58,137 nt of DNA from assembly GCA_021300495.1 (NCBI GenBank), contig JAJTDK010000022.1, positions 1 through 58,137 on the forward strand, written 5' to 3'. A program made the translations under genes and the position numbers. Below are positions 9,044 to 18,982 of this stretch, one piece after another. The notes beneath the pieces are model-generated. The model saw only the letters and a program-made list of their open reading frames with translations. It had not been told where the DNA came from and did not search any database. Every line of letters begins with the position of its first letter. The stretch's first letter is position 1. This DNA comes from Limnohabitans sp. GTDB lineage: Bacteria > Pseudomonadota > Gammaproteobacteria > Burkholderiales > Burkholderiaceae_C.

Positions 9044-9843
9044 CGAAAAATCTTCTTTAAATTATTTGCCAGCAACTCCGCCAGCATGATCAGCACAATG
9101 ATGACAATAAGAATCGTCAACACAACGTCGTAATCAAAGCGCTGATAAGCGGTAAAGAGCGCTGCGCCAATACCGCCTCCACCCACAATGCCGACCATGG
9201 TGGAGTTGCGCAGATTAGAGTCAAACTGGTAAGCACTCAAACCAATGAAGCGAGCAAAAACCTGCGGCAATACAGCCATGATTAAAACGTTCAAAAAACC
9301 AGCGCCAGTTGAGCGTATTGCTTCAACCTGCTTTTCATTAAGTTCCTCTAGCACTTCAGCAAACAGCTTTCCGATGAAACCCAAGCTAGAAACGATCAAG
9401 GCCAGGACACCCGCAAGTGCACCAAAACCAACTGCTTTGACAAACAAAATGGAGACGATCACAGGGTGGAATGAACGGCAAACAGCAATAAAAACGCGCG
9501 CACCTGCTGCAAGCCAACCAGGGGACAGATTACGCGCAGCCATGACCGACAGTGGAAGCGACAAAAGCACACCAACAACCGTTGCGATGACCGCAATTTG
9601 TATTGTCTCGAGCATGCCAGTAGTGATCAAATCGAGCTTGTCGGCAGCCAAGTTAGGCGGAAACATTCGGCCAAACAGTTTGGCCGCTTGTGGCATGCCG
9701 CTAACGATGCGATCCCAAGAGACATTGACTTGACCAGCGGCGTAAAGCACATACAGCCCCAAGCCAATCCAGGCCAATCGGCTGGGCCAATGCACTAAAA
9801 ATGCCGCAGGACGTGCCCTTAAGCCAACAGCCGTATGACTCAC
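9040..9843 (-). CDS. phnE: Phosphonate-type ABC permease (first PhnE copy)
   Basis: The 267-residue membrane protein has the PhnE signature [20 protein letters not shown] near residue 210 and a coupling loop ([20 protein letters not shown]). It would form a heterodimer with the following PhnE. It overlaps phnC by 4 bases at its start and the second phnE by 4 bases at its end, so it is translationally coupled in the importer operon. Confidence 0.9.
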   Translation of the reverse strand: MSHTAVGLRARPAAFLVHWPSRLAWIGLGLYVLYAAGQVNVSWDRIVSGMPQAAKLFGRMFPPNLAADKLDLITTGMLETIQIAVIATVVGVLLSLPLSVMAARNLSPGWLAAGARVFIAVCRSFHPVIVSILFVKAVGFGALAGVLALIVSSLGFIGKLFAEVLEELNEKQVEAIRSTGAGFLNVLIMAVLPQVFARFIGLSAYQFDSNLRNSTMVGIVGGGGIGAALFTAYQRFDYDVVLTILIVIIVLIMLAELLANNLKKIFR

Positions 9844-10613
9844 GCCTGCCAGTCCTCACCACCGTAAATTTCATTCAGGTGTGTGTCTTGCAATGCGTCT
9901 GGTGGGCCGTCAAAAACTACCTGACCTGCCGACATGCCAATGATGCGAGAAGCAAAGCGACGGGCCAAGTCCACGTTGTGAATATTGACGATGACGGGAA
10001 CTTCGCGCTCCCTAGAGACTTGATCTAGCAATTCCATGATCTCGACAGAGGTTTTAGGATCAAGCGATGAGGTCGGCTCGTCTGCAAGGATGAGGCTAGG
10101 CTCTTGCATTAGGGCTCGCGCAATACCTACCCGCTGGCGTTGCCCACCCGACAAAGCATCCGCTCGGCGCGAAGCAAACTCTTGCGACAAACCAACAGAA
10201 TCAATAAGGTCAAAAGCCCGAGTAATGTCTTGATCAGAAAACTTGCGTAGCAATGGACGCCAAATCGGAAGCCTACCTAATTTTCCGCAAAGCACGTTTT
10301 CAATCACGGTTAGCCTCTCAACCAAGTTGTATTCTTGAAATACCATGCCAATGTGACAACGCGCCTCGCGCAGGGCCTTCCCTTTCAGCTGCGAAAGGTC
10401 TTCTCCCCTGAAGATAATATGTCCGGCAGTTGGGTCAACCAGCCTGTTGATGCAACGGATCAAAGTGGACTTGCCAGTACCAGATGGACCGATGATGGCA
10501 GTAACCCCAGAAGCCTCAATTTCTAGGTTGATGTTTTTAAGTACTGGCTCGCCCGAACGATATTCCTTAAACAGACCCGTGATTGACAGCACTCCCCCAC
10601 CTGCAGCATTCAT
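9840..10613 (-). CDS. phnC: Phosphonate-type ABC importer ATP-binding protein
   Basis: The 257-residue ATPase has Walker [10 protein letters not shown] (42-50), Q-loop [13 protein letters not shown], signature [16 protein letters not shown], Walker [14 protein letters not shown] and a switch histidine in [11 protein letters not shown]. The PhnC-specific spacing between Q-loop and signature is kept. The start is an ATG two bases after the phnD stop codon. It energises uptake by the two PhnE permeases. Confidence 0.9.
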   Translation of the reverse strand: MNAAGGGVLSITGLFKEYRSGEPVLKNINLEIEASGVTAIIGPSGTGKSTLIRCINRLVDPTAGHIIFRGEDLSQLKGKALREARCHIGMVFQEYNLVERLTVIENVLCGKLGRLPIWRPLLRKFSDQDITRAFDLIDSVGLSQEFASRRADALSGGQRQRVGIARALMQEPSLILADEPTSSLDPKTSVEIMELLDQVSREREVPVIVNIHNVDLARRFASRIIGMSAGQVVFDGPPDALQDTHLNEIYGGEDWQA

Positions 10614-10615
10614 AT

Positions 10616-11680
10616 TTAAGGCTTTTTCTCGGCGCTGGCTGCTGCTGCAGCTGCAGCACGTTTGGCTGCGGCTTCGGCTTCGCGCTTGGATTCAGCCTCA
10701 TAAGCAGCCTTGTTGTAAGGCGTTCCAGATTTTTCAGCGACATCCCGCACCACAGCCCAATCTTTAGCGTAGGAAATAGGCAGAAAACGGTCATCACCAT
10801 TGAATTCTTTTTGCATGGACTCCGTAAACCTAAAACTGTAGAAGCATTGTTGCAACTTAGTTGCTAATTCGGGTTTGAGGTCATGCGCGTGGGCAAAAGA
10901 CGAAGTGGGGAAAGTCGCGCTTCGGTAGATGACTCGGAAGTCCTCTTTTTTAACTGTACCGCGAGTAATCATGCGATCAAAAACGTCTGAAGCAACAGCA
11001 GCCATTTCATAGTCGCCAGATGCAACACCCAAAATAGACTTGTCGTGGCCGCCCGACATCATGGGCTTGTAGTCATTGTCTGGCGTCAGGCCCAGGCTAG
11101 GAAACAGCACCCGTGGTGCCAAATTGCCGGAGTTTGATGACGGTGAGGTATGAGCAACTTTTTTGCCCTTGAGATCGCTAAGCTTTTGAAATGCACTGCC
11201 TGACTTGACGATGGCCAACAGGTTGTAGCCGCGCACTTCAGTGCCCACACCCTTTGCGGCAAATGGAACGGCTCCGGCCATGTTGACCGCAAAGCCTGTT
11301 GGGCCAGTTGAAAAACCAGCAAAGTGTAATCTGCCAGAGCGCATAGCTTCAATTTCAGCAGCATTCGACTGCACAGGATAGTAAACAGTCTTTTTACCAA
11401 CGCACTTTTCTAAGTGGTCTGTAAATGGTTTGAAAATATTGGCATAAACCGCTGGGTCTTCAACTGGTGTGTAAGCCCAAACCAATGTGGACGGATCACG
11501 GTGCCTGCTTTTATTCGCAGGCAGGTCTGCTACCAGATCGTTGTTAGCGTCGCAATAAGCAGTGTCCAACTGACCACGATTTGGACAAGCATCTTGCGCC
11601 AAGGAAAAACCGCTGAGTGCAAGCAAGGCCGCAGGCAAAAGAACATAACGGGCGCTAAAAAAAGGTGCCTTAAGAATCAT
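10616..11680 (-). CDS. phnD: Phosphonate/phosphite/phosphate-ester binding protein (PhnD family)
   Basis: This 354-residue periplasmic protein has a signal peptide (cleavage near FSLAQ, residue 29). The family motifs are present: [25 protein letters not shown], and [21 protein letters not shown], the last contributing to the anion pocket. The last 20 residues are an Ala-rich charged tail ([16 protein letters not shown]). A good ribosome-binding site (GGAGG) lies 8 bases upstream. It heads phnDCEE. The tail is unusual, and whether it matters for binding cannot be told. Confidence 0.9.
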   Translation of the reverse strand: MILKAPFFSARYVLLPAALLALSGFSLAQDACPNRGQLDTAYCDANNDLVADLPANKSRHRDPSTLVWAYTPVEDPAVYANIFKPFTDHLEKCVGKKTVYYPVQSNAAEIEAMRSGRLHFAGFSTGPTGFAVNMAGAVPFAAKGVGTEVRGYNLLAIVKSGSAFQKLSDLKGKKVAHTSPSSNSGNLAPRVLFPSLGLTPDNDYKPMMSGGHDKSILGVASGDYEMAAVASDVFDRMITRGTVKKEDFRVIYRSATFPTSSFAHAHDLKPELATKLQQCFYSFRFTESMQKEFNGDDRFLPISYAKDWAVVRDVAEKSGTPYNKAAYEAESKREAEAAAKRAAAAAAASAEKKP

Positions 11681-11791
11681 TGGAATGCCTCCGATTGAGA
11701 AGTGATGTTAGTAGGCCAAACATACATCCTAGCATTACAAAAGCGCCCCATTAACTATGGTTAGCCCCAAGCCTGTGCAAAATTAGCACCA

Positions 11792-12799
11792 TTAATCTAT
11801 CGGTTTGATGTCCAGTTCTTGTGCTAACTTGACCCAACGTGCAGCATCACCCTCCACTTTCCGACGCATTTCATCCGGAGTTGGTGACGCCACCTCCAAG
11901 GCCATGCCAGCCAATCGCTCACGGACATCTGGCATGCGCAGCACTTGTTCCATTGCATTGGCAAGTTTGTCGACAATGGGTTTGGGCAAATTGGCAGGGC
12001 CCATGATGCCGAACCATTGCTCGTAATCCATACCCTGAATACCCAGCTCGGTAAAAGTTGGTATGTCTGCAAAATCAGCATTTCGCTTGCCACCCGTTAC
12101 AGCCAGCGCTCTCAATTTGCCAGATTTAACGTGTGTGCCAGCACTTGCCATGGTGGTAATCATGACATTCACCTGACCGCTTATTAAGTCAATCATGGCG
12201 GGAGATGAACCTTTGTAAGGCACGCTCATGAAGTCCAAGCCCGACCGCGCCTTGAACAGGTCAACAACGACGCTACCAGTTCCAGCAATTGCCATGGTCA
12301 ATTTTTGAGGATTTGCTTTTGCAAAAGCCAAGGTATCTTTGGCGGTCTTCTGCTCAAAAGTTGCACTGGCCACTAAAAATGCAGGTGAACGTCCAATCAG
12401 GGAAACAGGTGTGAAATCTTTCACAGCGTTATAGGGCATTTTACGAGTATAGATAGGCGTACTTGTGTGAAAAACGTCTACCAAAACCAAAGTGTAGCCA
12501 TCGGGCGCAGACTTGGCCACAGCATCGGCACCAATAATTCCGCCTGCACCACCTTTGTTTTCAACCACGACTGTTTGCTTTAGAACGCCAGACAATTTAT
12601 CTGCCACTTGCCTGCCAATGCCATCGGAACTACCACCTGCTGGAAAAGGAATAATCAACTTGATCGGCTTGTTTGGATATTCAGGAGAAGCCTGAGCAAA
12701 TGAGCAATTTGCAAAACTCATAAAGGCAATCAATAAGAATATGGGCGTCAATTGACGCTTGAACGAAAATGTTTGACTAAGCAAGTTCAAATTTTGCAT
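11792..12799 (-). CDS. Bug/TctC-family periplasmic solute receptor, orphan
   Basis: The 335-residue product has an extended N-terminus with a signal segment ending near CSFAQA (about residue 37). The Bug-family hallmarks follow: YPNKPIKLIIPFPAGGSSDGIGR, VVENKGGAGGIIGADAVAKSAPDGYT, and VPYKGSSPAMIDLISGQV. Members bind small carboxylates, amino acids or similar ligands and feed TctAB permeases, or act as sensors when orphan. No tctA or tctB lies next to it. It starts 17 bases after phoX ends, so it is probably co-transcribed with phoX, an unusual partner. Confidence 0.85.
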   Translation of the reverse strand: MQNLNLLSQTFSFKRQLTPIFLLIAFMSFANCSFAQASPEYPNKPIKLIIPFPAGGSSDGIGRQVADKLSGVLKQTVVVENKGGAGGIIGADAVAKSAPDGYTLVLVDVFHTSTPIYTRKMPYNAVKDFTPVSLIGRSPAFLVASATFEQKTAKDTLAFAKANPQKLTMAIAGTGSVVVDLFKARSGLDFMSVPYKGSSPAMIDLISGQVNVMITTMASAGTHVKSGKLRALAVTGGKRNADFADIPTFTELGIQGMDYEQWFGIMGPANLPKPIVDKLANAMEQVLRMPDVRERLAGMALEVASPTPDEMRRKVEGDAARWVKLAQELDIKPID

Positions 12800-12816
12800 T
12801 TTTTCTACCTAAATTT

Positions 12817-14709
12817 TTAAGATCCAATGATACCGCCATCCATTTTGCGAATGGCCACCAAAGAGGATCTTGGGCGTCCATTGGGCGCATAGTCAGGCCA
12901 ATTGGAGTATTGAGTCGGGTTAGCTGGATCACTTCGATCCGATGGCGTCTCGCCGGGGTGTTGAATGCTGACGAACATCGTGGTGCTGTCGGGAGTAAAA
13001 GCAACCCCCGTCACCTCGCAGTTGGTGGGCCCTGTTAAAAAACGACGGGTTTCGCCTGTGGCGGTGTCACAAGCCAACATTTGATTGTTGCCAATCCGAG
13101 CCAACTCGCCTTTGTACATTTGCGTTGCATGGGCATCGGTTTGAATCCAGAGCACACCTTGCTTGTCAAAGGTGATGCCATCTGGACACGCATAAATGTC
13201 GCCCTTGATATTACCTTTGGCCTCTGGGCGCTGATTGGCAGGATCGCCTGCCATCACCAAGAGGTTCCAATCAAATGAGAGGCCATCAAAATCATTCGCA
13301 TCCTTCCAGCGAATGATTTGGCCCATGACATTGTTAGCTCTCGGATTTGCAGCGTCTACGCCTGGTTTGCCAGCCGTACCGCGTTGGCTGTTGTTTGTCA
13401 GGGTGCAATAGACCCAGCCAGATTGTGGATCAATGGTGAGCCACTCGGGACGGTCCATTTTGGTAGCGCCTAACAAGTCACTGGCCTGTCTTGATTTAAT
13501 GAGTACTTCACCTTGATCGGCAAATCCGTTGGCGGAAGTGAGAGGGCCTTGGCCATCTTTGCCATCGGCATCAAACCTTGCGACATGCAACACGCCATGG
13601 TCTAGCAAATCTTGATTGGCCTGCGCCTGTGTCAGGCCATTTCCAGCTTGCTTAATTTTGTCACGGCTGACAAATTTATAAATGTACTCAAAGCGCGCAT
13701 CTTCACCTGAATAAACAACGGCTCTACCATCTTTTGTAACACCCACCCAAGCACCTTCGTGCGCAGCGCGACCCAATGCAGTTCTTTTGACAGGTGTGCT
13801 GTTTGGATCCATAGGGTCCAATTCAACCACCCATCCGAATCGGTGCAACTCATTTGGATTTTTTTGTAAATCGAATCTCGGGTCATGCTTGTCCCAAGCG
13901 TAAAAACCAGACTTCGGTGCACCCCAGCGCTGTTGATCTTTGGTCGGCTTATCTCCTGCACCAAAATAAAAAGCAAAGTTCTCCTCACCTGACAAATAAG
14001 TGCCCCATGGCGTTTTGCTGCTAGCGCAATTATTCAAAGTCCCTAAAACCGTAACTCCTTGTGGATCAGCCGATGTACGCATCAATGCATGTCCTGCCGC
14101 TGGTCCGGCCACTCTAAATGGTGTGCTCAAAGTCACTCGACGCGCATAGGGTGATGGGCGAACCATGTCCCATTGACCATTTTTCATTTCAATTTCAATG
14201 ACCGATAAACCGTGCGCGTTTTGGGCTTTGCGAACTTTCTCGGGATTCATCTGATTGAAACCGCCGACATGCAACAAGCCGTCGTCGGTGTACTCATGAT
14301 TGATCGCAAGCAAGCCACGACTCGAGCCTTGAAGCGGGAAAAATTCCAAGCCATCGTGGTGCATGCCCATTTGCACAGCCTGATCTTCAGCCGTGTTGCT
14401 GGCATCCATTTTGAATGCAGGCATACGACCTGCTATGCCAACAGGCTCACCCCAAGGGGCCAATGGTATGGCGGTGTAGCCTTCTGGCACGACCAACTTA
14501 TCGCCCATACCGACTGGAATGGGTTTGAATCCAAGTTTATTGGAAGGTCCTGAAAGAACTGCGCACCCAGCCAAGGGGGCCATGACCGAGGCCAATGAAA
14601 CAACTGCGCCGCTTTTTAGAAACGCTCTTCTTGAAGTTTCAATCACCTCGTGAATACTGCGATTTGAAGATCGGTTACTGTCTTCCATCTCGCTAAAGTC
14701 TTTTGCCAT
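12817..14709 (-). CDS. phoX: PhoX-family alkaline phosphatase (DUF839)
   Basis: The 630-residue protein carries a twin-arginine signal (SRRAFLKSG at about 26-34) and a possible lipobox (LAGC at 46-49), so it is exported folded and may be lipid-anchored. The body matches the PhoX beta-propeller, a Ca/Fe-dependent phosphomonoesterase: CASSKTPWGTYLSGEENFAFYF, RFGWVVELDPMD, RTALGRAAHEGAW, GRAVVYSGEDARFEYIYKF, and CDTATGETRRFLTGPTNCEVTG. It releases phosphate from organic esters outside the cytoplasm. Together with glpQ and phnDCEE it makes this a phosphorus-scavenging region. I found no convincing Pho box in the 277 bases before it. Confidence 0.9.
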   Translation of the reverse strand: MAKDFSEMEDSNRSSNRSIHEVIETSRRAFLKSGAVVSLASVMAPLAGCAVLSGPSNKLGFKPIPVGMGDKLVVPEGYTAIPLAPWGEPVGIAGRMPAFKMDASNTAEDQAVQMGMHHDGLEFFPLQGSSRGLLAINHEYTDDGLLHVGGFNQMNPEKVRKAQNAHGLSVIEIEMKNGQWDMVRPSPYARRVTLSTPFRVAGPAAGHALMRTSADPQGVTVLGTLNNCASSKTPWGTYLSGEENFAFYFGAGDKPTKDQQRWGAPKSGFYAWDKHDPRFDLQKNPNELHRFGWVVELDPMDPNSTPVKRTALGRAAHEGAWVGVTKDGRAVVYSGEDARFEYIYKFVSRDKIKQAGNGLTQAQANQDLLDHGVLHVARFDADGKDGQGPLTSANGFADQGEVLIKSRQASDLLGATKMDRPEWLTIDPQSGWVYCTLTNNSQRGTAGKPGVDAANPRANNVMGQIIRWKDANDFDGLSFDWNLLVMAGDPANQRPEAKGNIKGDIYACPDGITFDKQGVLWIQTDAHATQMYKGELARIGNNQMLACDTATGETRRFLTGPTNCEVTGVAFTPDSTTMFVSIQHPGETPSDRSDPANPTQYSNWPDYAPNGRPRSSLVAIRKMDGGIIGS

Positions 14710-14986
14710 GATGCATCAAGTTGAAGTAAATAATCCCAACCTTAACATTAGATGAAGCACTTGGATCAGTTATCAACGCAATTTGGTAGTCCGACATGTG
14801 CACGACAAATTGACCATTGTGCAAAATATTGGCTGAAGTATCTTTGAGTTGACCGTCTTGAATTCAGCCATCAGCTAGGGCACTTCTTAGGTAAAGATAA
14901 GTCTGGGACACTTTTCAGGGTTGAGTCCACAGGCTAGCGTCTAACTTTTCAAGCACAGTTCTTTGGGAGCGAACCCAGCTCACGGC

Positions 14987-15718
14987 TTACTTTATCCAAT
15001 GCGGATCGGGTAATTGCCCGAACACTTGACGCAGACCTTGGCTCCATCTGCTGCGTAAATCTCTGAAGTAGGCGTCTTCGGAGTCGATGCGGTGTCGTTT
15101 GGTCACTTGTAAATCATTGGTTTTAATCATGGCGATATCGATAGGCAAACCTACCGACAAATTACTTTTGATAGTTGAGTCAAACGACACCAAGGCGCAT
15201 TTGATGGCCTGAGACATACTGATACCGGGTTGAATCACGCGATCCAGAATAGGTTTGCCGTATTTGCTCTCACCGATCTGAAAAAAAGGAGTGTCCGTCG
15301 TTGACTCTATGAAATTGCCCTGCGGATAAACCATGAACAAGCGAGGCGCTTCTCCCAGGACTTGCCCCCCGACCAGGAAGGTGGCCGAGAAATCCACGTC
15401 GCTTTGCTCGGGCGCTTCGTTCACAGCGGTATGAATGGTTTTACGCAATTCGCTTCCCACCAGCTCTGCCACGCTGAACATCGATGCGTGTGAGGTCAGC
15501 GGTTTTTGAGAATCGATGGCTTGCTGCTTAATTCGGCTAACCACTTGCTGTGTGGTCGCTAGGTTGCCACTGTTCAGCAAGACGATGACGCCTTGGCCCG
15601 GCGTTTCAACGACCGTCATCTTGCAAAAAATTGACACATGGTCAACACCCGCGTTGGTGCGCGAGTCTGAGGCGAACACCAGTCCCTCTTCGAGAACCAT
15701 TCCAACACAGTAAGTCAT
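14987..15718 (-). CDS. Anbu (bacterial proteasome homologue), HslV/20S-like peptidase
   Basis: This 243-residue Ntn-hydrolase begins MTYCVGMVLEEGLVFASDSR, where Thr2 becomes the N-terminal nucleophile after Met removal. The segment LVFASDSRTNAGVD resembles the proteasome beta-subunit strand with the catalytic Asp; a GQGVIVLLNSGNLATTQQV strand follows. The length fits Anbu, which is longer than HslV. It is the last gene of the four-gene cluster with a transglutaminase, an alpha-E protein and an ATP-grasp protein, the recognised Anbu context. The physiological substrate of the system is not established. Confidence 0.9.
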   Translation of the reverse strand: MTYCVGMVLEEGLVFASDSRTNAGVDHVSIFCKMTVVETPGQGVIVLLNSGNLATTQQVVSRIKQQAIDSQKPLTSHASMFSVAELVGSELRKTIHTAVNEAPEQSDVDFSATFLVGGQVLGEAPRLFMVYPQGNFIESTTDTPFFQIGESKYGKPILDRVIQPGISMSQAIKCALVSFDSTIKSNLSVGLPIDIAMIKTNDLQVTKRHRIDSEDAYFRDLRSRWSQGLRQVFGQLPDPHWIK

Positions 15719-15726
15719 GTCTTGCC

Positions 15727-16530
15727 CTATTGCTGATCGTAGATATAGGATTCTACTTTTGCGTAGCTGTGCATAGACTCTTTGCCTCCGCCTATGCGCA
15801 TACCTCGCACAGGACTTGCGTCCTCGTAGTCCAATCCATGCGCAAGGCGTATGTGGCCAATGTCAGCATCGCTGGAGTTGCTGACGTCATAGCCTATCCA
15901 TCGTCCATCCACCCAGGCTTCGGCCCATGCGTGGCTGGCAACTTGTTCGTTTTGTGCTGAGTGCAGATAGCCGCTGACGTAACGTGCCGGTACGCCTAGG
16001 TAGCGCGCGCAGGCCAGAAACACATGTGTATGGTCCTGGCACACGCCCTTGCCCTTGGCGAATGATTGCACCGCGGTGTCGCCCACGTGGGTAATACCAG
16101 TTTCATACGGCATGCGCGCAAGCAAAGCCAGCATCACATCATGCAAAGCCATATAAGGGTGCGACTTGACCGTGGCACGGAATGGTTCAATAAAGTTTTG
16201 CATCGCAGCGTCCATGCTGGTTAGCGTTGTGGCCCGCAAGTACACGGCGTGCGGCACCGGGCCCTCGGGCTCGCCCTGGTCCGACACGATCAGATCCACG
16301 GTACCGCGTGCGCGCAACACAATGTCCTGGCTGGCGTTTTCAAGCACCAGACAATGGCAGAGGTTGCCATATGCGTCTGTCCACTGGGTGGCTTTACCGG
16401 GCAAATCCAGTTGCCAATTCAACACGTTTTGCCGCTGGGTTTTGGTCGGGGTCATGCGGAGCATTTGGATGCTGCGGCGCAATGGCTGCTCGTAGCGATA
16501 GCTGGTTTCATGAAATACCTGTAGTTTCAT
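15727..16530 (-). CDS. Transglutaminase-like cysteine peptidase of the Anbu operon
   Basis: The 267-residue protein has the bacterial transglutaminase N-terminal domain (FHETSYRYEQPLRRSIQMLR) followed by the papain-like core. The catalytic Cys sits in GKGVCQDHTHVFLACARYLG, the His in SHAWAEAWVDGRW, and the Asp in IGYDVSNS. Such proteins are usually amidases or peptidases rather than cross-linking enzymes. It overlaps the alpha-E gene by 4 bases and lies 8 bases before the Anbu gene. By association it may cleave or trim a peptide made by the ATP-grasp partner. Confidence 0.9.
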   Translation of the reverse strand: MKLQVFHETSYRYEQPLRRSIQMLRMTPTKTQRQNVLNWQLDLPGKATQWTDAYGNLCHCLVLENASQDIVLRARGTVDLIVSDQGEPEGPVPHAVYLRATTLTSMDAAMQNFIEPFRATVKSHPYMALHDVMLALLARMPYETGITHVGDTAVQSFAKGKGVCQDHTHVFLACARYLGVPARYVSGYLHSAQNEQVASHAWAEAWVDGRWIGYDVSNSSDADIGHIRLAHGLDYEDASPVRGMRIGGGKESMHSYAKVESYIYDQQ

Positions 16531-17477
16531 GCAATGGACTCCAGGTAATCGGTTTGCACCGCTTCAGCAAGCGCAATGTTTTCTTTAACAAACAGTTCCA
16601 AGTAGTTTCCAAGACCACTGTCGTAGACCTCGCTCAAGCTACCGAATTTCAGATTGCTCAAAAGGTTCGCGCAGCGTTTGCGGGCCTCACGTCCTGTTTG
16701 CTGTGGCAATTGCTTTAGTATGTAATCGGTTTCATCCAGACAAAAATGCAACGAGCGCGGCACGCGTGGGTTGAAGATCAATAACTCAGACACACGGTCT
16801 GTATCAATGGCGTCGCGGTAGGTGTCGCGGTAGGCTTCCAGCGCACTGACCGAGCGCAGAACCGCACCCAGGCGGTAATAGTCATCCACCAGATCCTTGC
16901 TTTCGTCCTGTTCCACTTGTGTCTTAACACTCAATATGCGCGCAGTATTGTCGGCGCGCTCAAGGTATGTGCCCAGTCGAATGAAGTGGTAAGGCTGGTC
17001 GCGCTGAATCGTTGCAAAGGTCACGCCCCTGAATAAGTGCGAGCGTTCCTTGATCCATTCAAAAAAAGTGGAATCCACCAAGTGATCTGGGCCTTTGATT
17101 TTCTTTTTACGCGCAAGCAACTCAAGCCAAGTGTCGTTGATGCATTCCCACATTTCCACCGTCAAGGCGCCGCGTACAGAGCGCGCGTTTTCGCGGCATG
17201 ACTGTACGCAGTTGAAGATAGAGGAAGGATGATCCGGATCCCAGGCCAAAAACTGCGCCACCTGGTCCGCGCGCATGGGTCGGCCTGTAGCTTCAAACGC
17301 TGCCAACGTGTCCGTGATGACCAACGGCTCGCTTACCATCTCGGGTGCGGCGCTGCTGCTGTCAGACTTTGACAGTAAAGCGAGTGATTGACCGACCTCC
17401 AAAATACGCGCCATGTTCTCTGCACGCTCCAGATAACGCGAAAGCCAATAAAGTTGAGCAGCGACTCTTGACAGCAT
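16527..17477 (-). CDS. Alpha-E domain protein of the Anbu operon
   Basis: The 316-residue, mostly helical protein matches the alpha-E (DUF403) family: it starts MLSRVAAQLYWLSRYLERAENMARIL and repeats a related motif later (RLGTYLERADNTARIL). Members occur beside circularly permuted ATP-grasp proteins and transglutaminases in conserved operons; their biochemical role is unknown. It overlaps the ATP-grasp gene by one base (stop/start) and the transglutaminase by 4 bases. Confidence 0.9.
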   Translation of the reverse strand: MLSRVAAQLYWLSRYLERAENMARILEVGQSLALLSKSDSSSAAPEMVSEPLVITDTLAAFEATGRPMRADQVAQFLAWDPDHPSSIFNCVQSCRENARSVRGALTVEMWECINDTWLELLARKKKIKGPDHLVDSTFFEWIKERSHLFRGVTFATIQRDQPYHFIRLGTYLERADNTARILSVKTQVEQDESKDLVDDYYRLGAVLRSVSALEAYRDTYRDAIDTDRVSELLIFNPRVPRSLHFCLDETDYILKQLPQQTGREARKRCANLLSNLKFGSLSEVYDSGLGNYLELFVKENIALAEAVQTDYLESIA

Positions 17478-18898
17478 TAGAGCGCGCCCTCATCTTCCAG
17501 CACCCAGGTGTCTTTGGTGCCACCGCCTTGGGATGAATTGACCACCAGCGAGCCCTCGCGCAAGGCCACGCGCGTGAGGCCGCCAGGCACGATACGCGTA
17601 TCCTTGCCCATGAGTACAAATGGGCGAAGATCAATGTGGCGCGGCGCAATGCCCTGATCCACAAAAATTGGGCAAGCAGACAAGCTAAGTGTGGGCTGCG
17701 CAATGTAGTTGTCCGGCTTCGCTTTCAAGCGTTTGGCAAAGCTCTCTATTTCCGATTTGCTAGCGGTGGGTCCGACCAGCATGCCGTAGCCGCCTGCGCC
17801 GTGTACTTCTTTGACGACCAGTTGCGACAGATTCGCAAGTACGTAAGACAACTCATCTGGCTTACGGCATTGCCAGGTTTGTACGTTGTTCAGAATAGGC
17901 GTTTCGCTCAAGTAGAAGCGGATCATATCCGGCACATATGGGTAAATGGATTTGTCATCCGCCACGCCTGTACCTAGCGCATTGGCAATCACCACATTGC
18001 CCTGGCGGTAGACCGATGCAAGCCCGGGCACGCCAATCAGTGAATCTGGTGCAAAACTTAAAGGGTCCATGTACAAATCGTCTACCCTGCGATAGATGAC
18101 ATCTACCTGCTGCGGGCCTTCAGTGGTTTGCATGTACACATTGCCTTGGCGCACAAAAAGGTCAGAGCCTTCGACCAGTTCGATGCCCATTTGCTTGGCC
18201 AAAAACGCATGTTCGAAATAAGCGCTGTTGAAACGCCCCGGCGTGTGCAGCACCACTGTGGGCTGGTCCACCCAACTGGCCGAGCGCAAGGTTTGCAACA
18301 GCAGCGCCGGATAATGCTCGACCGGGCGTACTGCATAGCGACGGAACAAATCAGGAAACAACCGCATCATCAGCAAGCGGTTGCTTAACATATAAGACAC
18401 ACCCGATGGCACGCGCAAGTTGTCTTCTAAGACATAAAAATCGCCGTCTGAATGCCGCACAATGTCCACACCGGTAATGTGAGCGTAGATTTGGTGCGGC
18501 AAGTCCAAACCCAGCATCACTGGCATGAACTGCGCATTGGCCAATACTTGTTCGGCGGGTATCACGCCTGCTTTCAAAATCTGCTGGTGGTGGTAGACAT
18601 CGTGCAAAAACATATTGATTGCTTTGACGCGCTGCACCAGGCCTTTTTCCAGATGCGCCCATTCTTTGCCGTGGATGATGCGTGGTATCAGGTCTGAGGG
18701 AATCAGTCGCTCGGTACCGCCTTCATCGCCATTGAGTGAAAACGTGATGCCGGTTCGCCTAAAGATCAGGTCGGCCTCAGTTTGCTTGACGTGCACGGTG
18801 TCAGCCGACACGCCCTTGAGCCAGTTGTCAAAGGCTTGGTAATGCGGGCGGGCGATGCCTTGCGCGTCGCTCATCTCATTGAATATAGGGCTGCTCAT
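17477..18898 (-). CDS. Circularly permuted ATP-grasp protein of the Anbu operon
   Basis: The 473-residue protein belongs to the circularly permuted ATP-grasp family (DUF404/DUF407 regions): LIPRIIHGKEWAHLEKGLVQRVKAIN, the metal/ATP stretch DIVRHSDGDFYVLEDNLRVPSGVSYML, then PGRFNSAYFEHAFLAKQMG, and the C-terminal VVKEVHGAGGYGMLVGP and RHIDLRPFVLMG. ATP-grasp enzymes join a carboxylate to an amine through an acyl phosphate, so a peptide ligase role is likely. It is the first gene of the operon, whose promoter should lie in 18899-19041. Confidence 0.9.
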   Translation of the reverse strand: MSSPIFNEMSDAQGIARPHYQAFDNWLKGVSADTVHVKQTEADLIFRRTGITFSLNGDEGGTERLIPSDLIPRIIHGKEWAHLEKGLVQRVKAINMFLHDVYHHQQILKAGVIPAEQVLANAQFMPVMLGLDLPHQIYAHITGVDIVRHSDGDFYVLEDNLRVPSGVSYMLSNRLLMMRLFPDLFRRYAVRPVEHYPALLLQTLRSASWVDQPTVVLHTPGRFNSAYFEHAFLAKQMGIELVEGSDLFVRQGNVYMQTTEGPQQVDVIYRRVDDLYMDPLSFAPDSLIGVPGLASVYRQGNVVIANALGTGVADDKSIYPYVPDMIRFYLSETPILNNVQTWQCRKPDELSYVLANLSQLVVKEVHGAGGYGMLVGPTASKSEIESFAKRLKAKPDNYIAQPTLSLSACPIFVDQGIAPRHIDLRPFVLMGKDTRIVPGGLTRVALREGSLVVNSSQGGGTKDTWVLEDEGAL

Positions 18899-18982
18899 CG
18901 GAACTTCGTGTTTTCCAACTAGGGGGTACTTCCAATAAGCATGGATCGTGCCGCACGTGCACTAAGCTAGCGCCCCTTTGTA

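Noticed and set aside
14710-14986. Pho box expected before phoX
   Set aside because: No pair of TGTCA-like units 11 bases apart was found on the relevant strand. The region shows only unrelated short repeats, so no site is claimed.
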